Shown here in pieces: positions 54,588 through 57,344 of a stretch of DNA of 57,344 nt. Position 1 is the first letter of the stretch. Every line of letters starts with the position of its first letter. Under the pieces are notes generated by a model, which had not been told where the DNA came from, searched no databases, and was given only the letters and a program-made list of their open reading frames with translations. Both the position numbers and the translations under genes were made by a program. The stretch covers positions 1 to 57,344 of the forward strand of contig JAJEJA010000081.1 in NCBI GenBank assembly GCA_022828145.1. Direction: 5' to 3'. This DNA comes from Candidatus Poribacteria bacterium (GTDB lineage Bacteria > Poribacteria > WGA-4E > WGA-3G).

Positions 54588-55661
54588 TTAGTCGTTTTTA
54601 GGTAATGGAATTACTGCATTGGGTGAAAGTGAAATATTGATGGTATCATGAGTCACTCCGGTTTTAGTACCGGGATCATGTATGATGGCTTTTAATTTTA
54701 GAGAATCTGACAAGATCAGTTCGTACTCTTCAACTCTACCGAGATAGGTTACTGCTCCAATTTCAGCTGAAAATGTATTAATTCCAGTATTACCGTTGAG
54801 ATGAATCGTCTCTGGTCGTATGGAGCAACTCACCTCTTGTCCGGGACTGAAGTCGTGGTATATCCGTTCCGAATAGAGCGTACCAATAGGTGTTTCAATA
54901 GTCGCGTTACCGTCAGAGATGTTCTGTATATTCCCGGTAATAAAGTTCGTTTCACCGACAAAACTTGCCACGAATGCATCTGATGGAGACTGATAAATTT
55001 CCCTCGGACTTCCCACTTGAACGAACATGCCGTCTTTCATGATAGCCATTCTGTCAGCCATAGAGATAGCCTCGATCTGGTCATGGGTGACATAAATCGT
55101 TGTGATTTGCGTTCTTTTGTGTATCTCTCTTATTTCATCACGTAGGTTCTGTCGCAGTGCAGCATCCAGATTACTCAACGGTTCATCAAGCAACAAGACA
55201 CTCGGTTCTATCACTAATGCACGTGCAAGTGCAATACGTTGCTGCTGTCCACCAGAGAGTGTATTGACAGGTCTATCATGGTATTCAACCATCTGGACCA
55301 TCTCAAGTACAGATTGGATTTTTTCTTCTCGTTCGGATTTACCCATTTTACGTAATACCAGACCATAAGCCACGTTCTCTGCGACAGTCATGTGGGGCCA
55401 CAATGCATAGTTTTGAAATACCATACCTGTATTTCGCTGATGTGGTGGCACATTGTTCATTTCCATACCGTCAAACTTCAACATACCTGCGTCTGGACGA
55501 TAGAACCCTGCTATCACTCGTAGCAGTGTCGATTTACCACAACCTGAAGGTCCTAATAAGAAAAACAGTTCTCCGGGGGAGATTGTCAAGGACACATCAT
55601 TCACGGCGATAGTCGTGTCAAAAGATTTTGTAATGCGATTTAATTCTACACTTATGGACAT
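54588..55661 (-). CDS. ABC transporter ATP-binding protein, Fe3+/spermidine/sugar type
   Basis: 357 residues. Walker A GPSGCGKST at 37-45, Q-loop FQNYALWPHMTVAENV, signature LSGGQQQRIALARAL, Walker B VLLLDEPLSNLD, H-loop YVTHDQIEA, and a C-terminal TOBE-like regulatory part (240-350). The EHTI/CUT1/FbpC type of importer. No permease or binding protein is next to it; the transporter's other parts must be elsewhere. ATG overlaps the selA stop by 10 nt. Confidence 0.92.
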   Translation of the reverse strand: MSISVELNRITKSFDTTIAVNDVSLTISPGELFFLLGPSGCGKSTLLRVIAGFYRPDAGMLKFDGMEMNNVPPHQRNTGMVFQNYALWPHMTVAENVAYGLVLRKMGKSEREEKIQSVLEMVQMVEYHDRPVNTLSGGQQQRIALARALVIEPSVLLLDEPLSNLDAALRQNLRDEIREIHKRTQITTIYVTHDQIEAISMADRMAIMKDGMFVQVGSPREIYQSPSDAFVASFVGETNFITGNIQNISDGNATIETPIGTLYSERIYHDFSPGQEVSCSIRPETIHLNGNTGINTFSAEIGAVTYLGRVEEYELILSDSLKLKAIIHDPGTKTGVTHDTINISLSPNAVIPLPKND

Positions 55662-57097
55662 ATAGCAGATTCCATTACCTTTGCTACCTCAGATGCGGTT
55701 TCTATTAACAACTCCTGTTCCATTCCATACAATGTGCGGACATCAAACCAAAGTTGATCTGCTTCAATCCGACCAATCACTGGTGTGCTACCGAGTCTAA
55801 AATACTTAGCAAGTTTATCTACGCTTACTGTTTGGGGTGTTAACATAACAGCAATACTCGGTAGTGTTTCGACTGGAAGTGAACCACTTCCTATTTCAGC
55901 TTGGGTTTCTGACACATGAACTGAAATTGTCTTTTCGAAAATAACTTTGAGTCTGTCTGCGATGTGTACTGCAATCGTAAGCAATTCATCCATAGAACGT
56001 GTGTACCGATTAACCATAGGGAACTTATCAGGAATTGTGTCAACATACAGATAATCTTGTAAGGTTGCGGAGAGAGCTGCAATCGTGAGTTTATCAATGC
56101 GTAATGCACGCATAAGCGGATTTTTGCGTATCTTCTGGATCCATTCTTCCTTGCCAACAATGATACCTGCTTGGGGTCCCCCTAAGAGTTTATCTCCACT
56201 AAATGTTACAATATCAACACCGTATGAAACCCTTTCAGCAACAACAGGTTCATAAGGGAGTTGATATTGGGATAGATCAATCAATGCCCCACTTCCTAAA
56301 TCTTCCATGGTAGTAATGTCGTGTTCTTTACCGAGTTGTGTCAATTCATCCATCTCTGGAGTAGAAGTAAAACCTACGATTTTATAGTTGCTTGGATGTA
56401 CTTTCAGTATCAGTGCGGTGTTTTCGTTTATTGCATTTGCATAGTCACGCAGATGCGTACGGTTTGTTGTACCGACTTCTTTGAGAATTGCCCCGCTGGC
56501 AGTCATCACATCAGGAATGCGGAAAGCCCCTCCAATTTCTATCAGTTCTCCACGGGATACGATTACCTCTTTTCCTTGTGCTACCGTTTGCAATGCGATT
56601 AAGACTGCTGCGGCATTATTATTGACAACTGTAGATGCTTCACAACCGGTCAATTCTTTTAGTAATGGTTCAGTAATTCGGTCTCTGTGTCCACGTTTCC
56701 CAGTTTCTAAGTCATACTCTAAATTGACATAATTCTGCGCAGCACTTTGAAGGCTTTGAATTGCTGTTTCGGTGAGTAATGATCTTCCGAGATTCGTATG
56801 TGTAACAGTCCCTGTTGCGTTTACAACACTACGTAGAATGGGTCGTGTCCGTTCCTCAATCTGTTTACGTGCTAAAGTTACATATTCAGATGAAGTAGGC
56901 AGAACAAAATTGTCCTCCCTATTTAGTATTTTGTCTCTGAGTTCAGAAACGATTGACCGTAATGCATCAGTCAGTAGGTTTCTTGAATACGATGCCTGTA
57001 GTTCCTGCATCTCAGGCAATGACTGTAGCTTCTCGATTGAAGGGAGATCTTGGAGAGCACTTTTGTCTGTGTTATTTTGGTTTTTTTTTGAATCCAA
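55652..57097 (-). CDS. selA: L-seryl-tRNA(Sec) selenium transferase
   Basis: 481 residues. Converts Ser-tRNA(Sec) to Sec-tRNA(Sec) with selenophosphate. N-terminal helical domain LPSIEKLQSLPEMQEL; RPILRSVVNATGTVTHTNLGRSLL, RGELIEIGGAFRIPDVM, EVGTTNRT, and the PLP lysine K303 in SGDKLLGGPQAG. TTG start at 57097 after GGA; promoter at 57163-57191. Hence the organism probably makes selenoproteins. I checked the window for selB, selD and a tRNA(Sec) and see none. First gene of the selA-ABC-helicase operon. Confidence 0.95.
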   Translation of the reverse strand: MDSKKNQNNTDKSALQDLPSIEKLQSLPEMQELQASYSRNLLTDALRSIVSELRDKILNREDNFVLPTSSEYVTLARKQIEERTRPILRSVVNATGTVTHTNLGRSLLTETAIQSLQSAAQNYVNLEYDLETGKRGHRDRITEPLLKELTGCEASTVVNNNAAAVLIALQTVAQGKEVIVSRGELIEIGGAFRIPDVMTASGAILKEVGTTNRTHLRDYANAINENTALILKVHPSNYKIVGFTSTPEMDELTQLGKEHDITTMEDLGSGALIDLSQYQLPYEPVVAERVSYGVDIVTFSGDKLLGGPQAGIIVGKEEWIQKIRKNPLMRALRIDKLTIAALSATLQDYLYVDTIPDKFPMVNRYTRSMDELLTIAVHIADRLKVIFEKTISVHVSETQAEIGSGSLPVETLPSIAVMLTPQTVSVDKLAKYFRLGSTPVIGRIEADQLWFDVRTLYGMEQELLIETASEVAKVMESAICP

Positions 57098-57162
57098 TTT
57101 TCTGTCCAGAATTCGGCAGTAAATTAATTTTCCGCAGTTTGAGTTCCTCTAACTTATGAGAA

Positions 57163-57191
57163 ATTTTATCAAATGCATCTGCAAATGTCAA
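57163..57191 (-). promoter_or_regulatory. Promoter of the selA operon
   Basis: Minus strand TTGACA (57191-57186), 17 nt, TAAAAT (57168-57163), about 60 nt before the TTG codon. Confidence 0.68.
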
Positions 57192-57220
57192 CTCTTATTC
57201 CAAATTCCAAATTACCTATG

Positions 57221-57250
57221 TTGACAACTGCTAAATAATAATGTTATAAT
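57221..57250 (+). promoter_or_regulatory. Consensus promoter pointing out of the window
   Basis: TTGACA (57221-57226), 18 nt, TATAAT (57245-57250). Back-to-back with the selA promoter. It leads into the repeat at 57268. Confidence 0.65.
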
Positions 57251-57267
57251 CACTTTACAATTTTCAT

Positions 57268-57344
57268 TATAGTAAATTATGTAAATAAGTTTACATATAT
57301 TCTGTAGGAGCGATCTCCGAATCGCGACGCAACCCCTAATAGTC
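57268..57344. mobile_element. Left part of TATAGT-family MITE, cut by window end
   Basis: TATAGTAAATTATGTAAATA.. through the 25-nt GTAGGAGCGATCTCCGAATC core (57304-57328), one mismatch or fewer over 61 nt to 36227-36287. Confidence 0.75.

Noticed and set aside
1..57344. tRNA, rRNA or selC genes
   Set aside because: I looked for cloverleaf-like and GGTTCRAATCC-type sequences in the gaps and found none that I could support by eye; a covariance-model search would decide.

Overview
The window looks like a chromosomal segment of a Gram-negative, AT-rich bacterium. My best guess is the Candidatus Poribacteria or a close relative; this is inference from style, since no rRNA or tRNA gene is present. 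Reasons: lipid A genes (lpxB, lpxK); an outer-membrane porin of PorV/PorQ type; several large exported proteins sharing a C-terminal FlgD-like module that begins with an NPFNPETWIPY-type motif; amplified WD40 propellers; CRTAC1/ASPIC and DUF6785-type proteins; and many short palindromic intergenic elements.

Layout. 1-3150 is a toxin-antitoxin stretch: a UPF0175-type antitoxin followed by a 22-codon relic of a PIN toxin, then a seven-bladed WD40 propeller fused to a DarT-like ADP-ribosyltransferase, with a NADAR antitoxin immediately downstream. 3240-7612 is housekeeping: argC, lpxB-lpxK (overlapping) and a class IV aminotransferase. 7613-18152 is a WD40 region: secreted proteins of 14 and 28 repeats (two and four propellers), an ABC-type AAA ATPase, and a 7-repeat lipoprotein. 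19038-23652 holds a polytopic membrane protein and two tandem dnaN genes. 23742-33670 holds an unknown lipoprotein, an M6-type metalloprotease, a zinc-ribbon/carbohydrate-binding-like protein, a flotillin-like protein with an internally duplicated coiled coil, a beta-gamma-crystallin/ThuA-like fusion, an SdiA-regulated-like protein and a small ORF. 33911-44603 returns to metabolism: mqnD, a Trm11-like methyltransferase, a GcvH-like protein with no lipoyl lysine, the ftsH-folP-acpS-porin operon, a nitroreductase, a D-cysteine desulfhydrase-like enzyme and a GrpE-like fusion. 44930-50942 carries a 1217-residue secreted peptidase/LVIVD protein, archease and a CRTAC1-like protein. 51091-57097 is a minus-strand operon: selA, an ABC ATPase and an AddA/UvrD-like helicase.

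Intergenic DNA is crowded with small inverted-repeat elements, at least two carrying exact 8-bp target duplications. One sits at a ribosome-binding site and another supplies the stop codon of the helicase. One conserved terminus (core CAAACTCACGT) recurs just upstream of five start codons.

The observation most likely to be a new system is the WD40-DarT/NADAR pair at 589-3149: a propeller sensor joined to a nucleic-acid ADP-ribosylating toxin, translationally coupled to the antitoxin family that reverses such marks.
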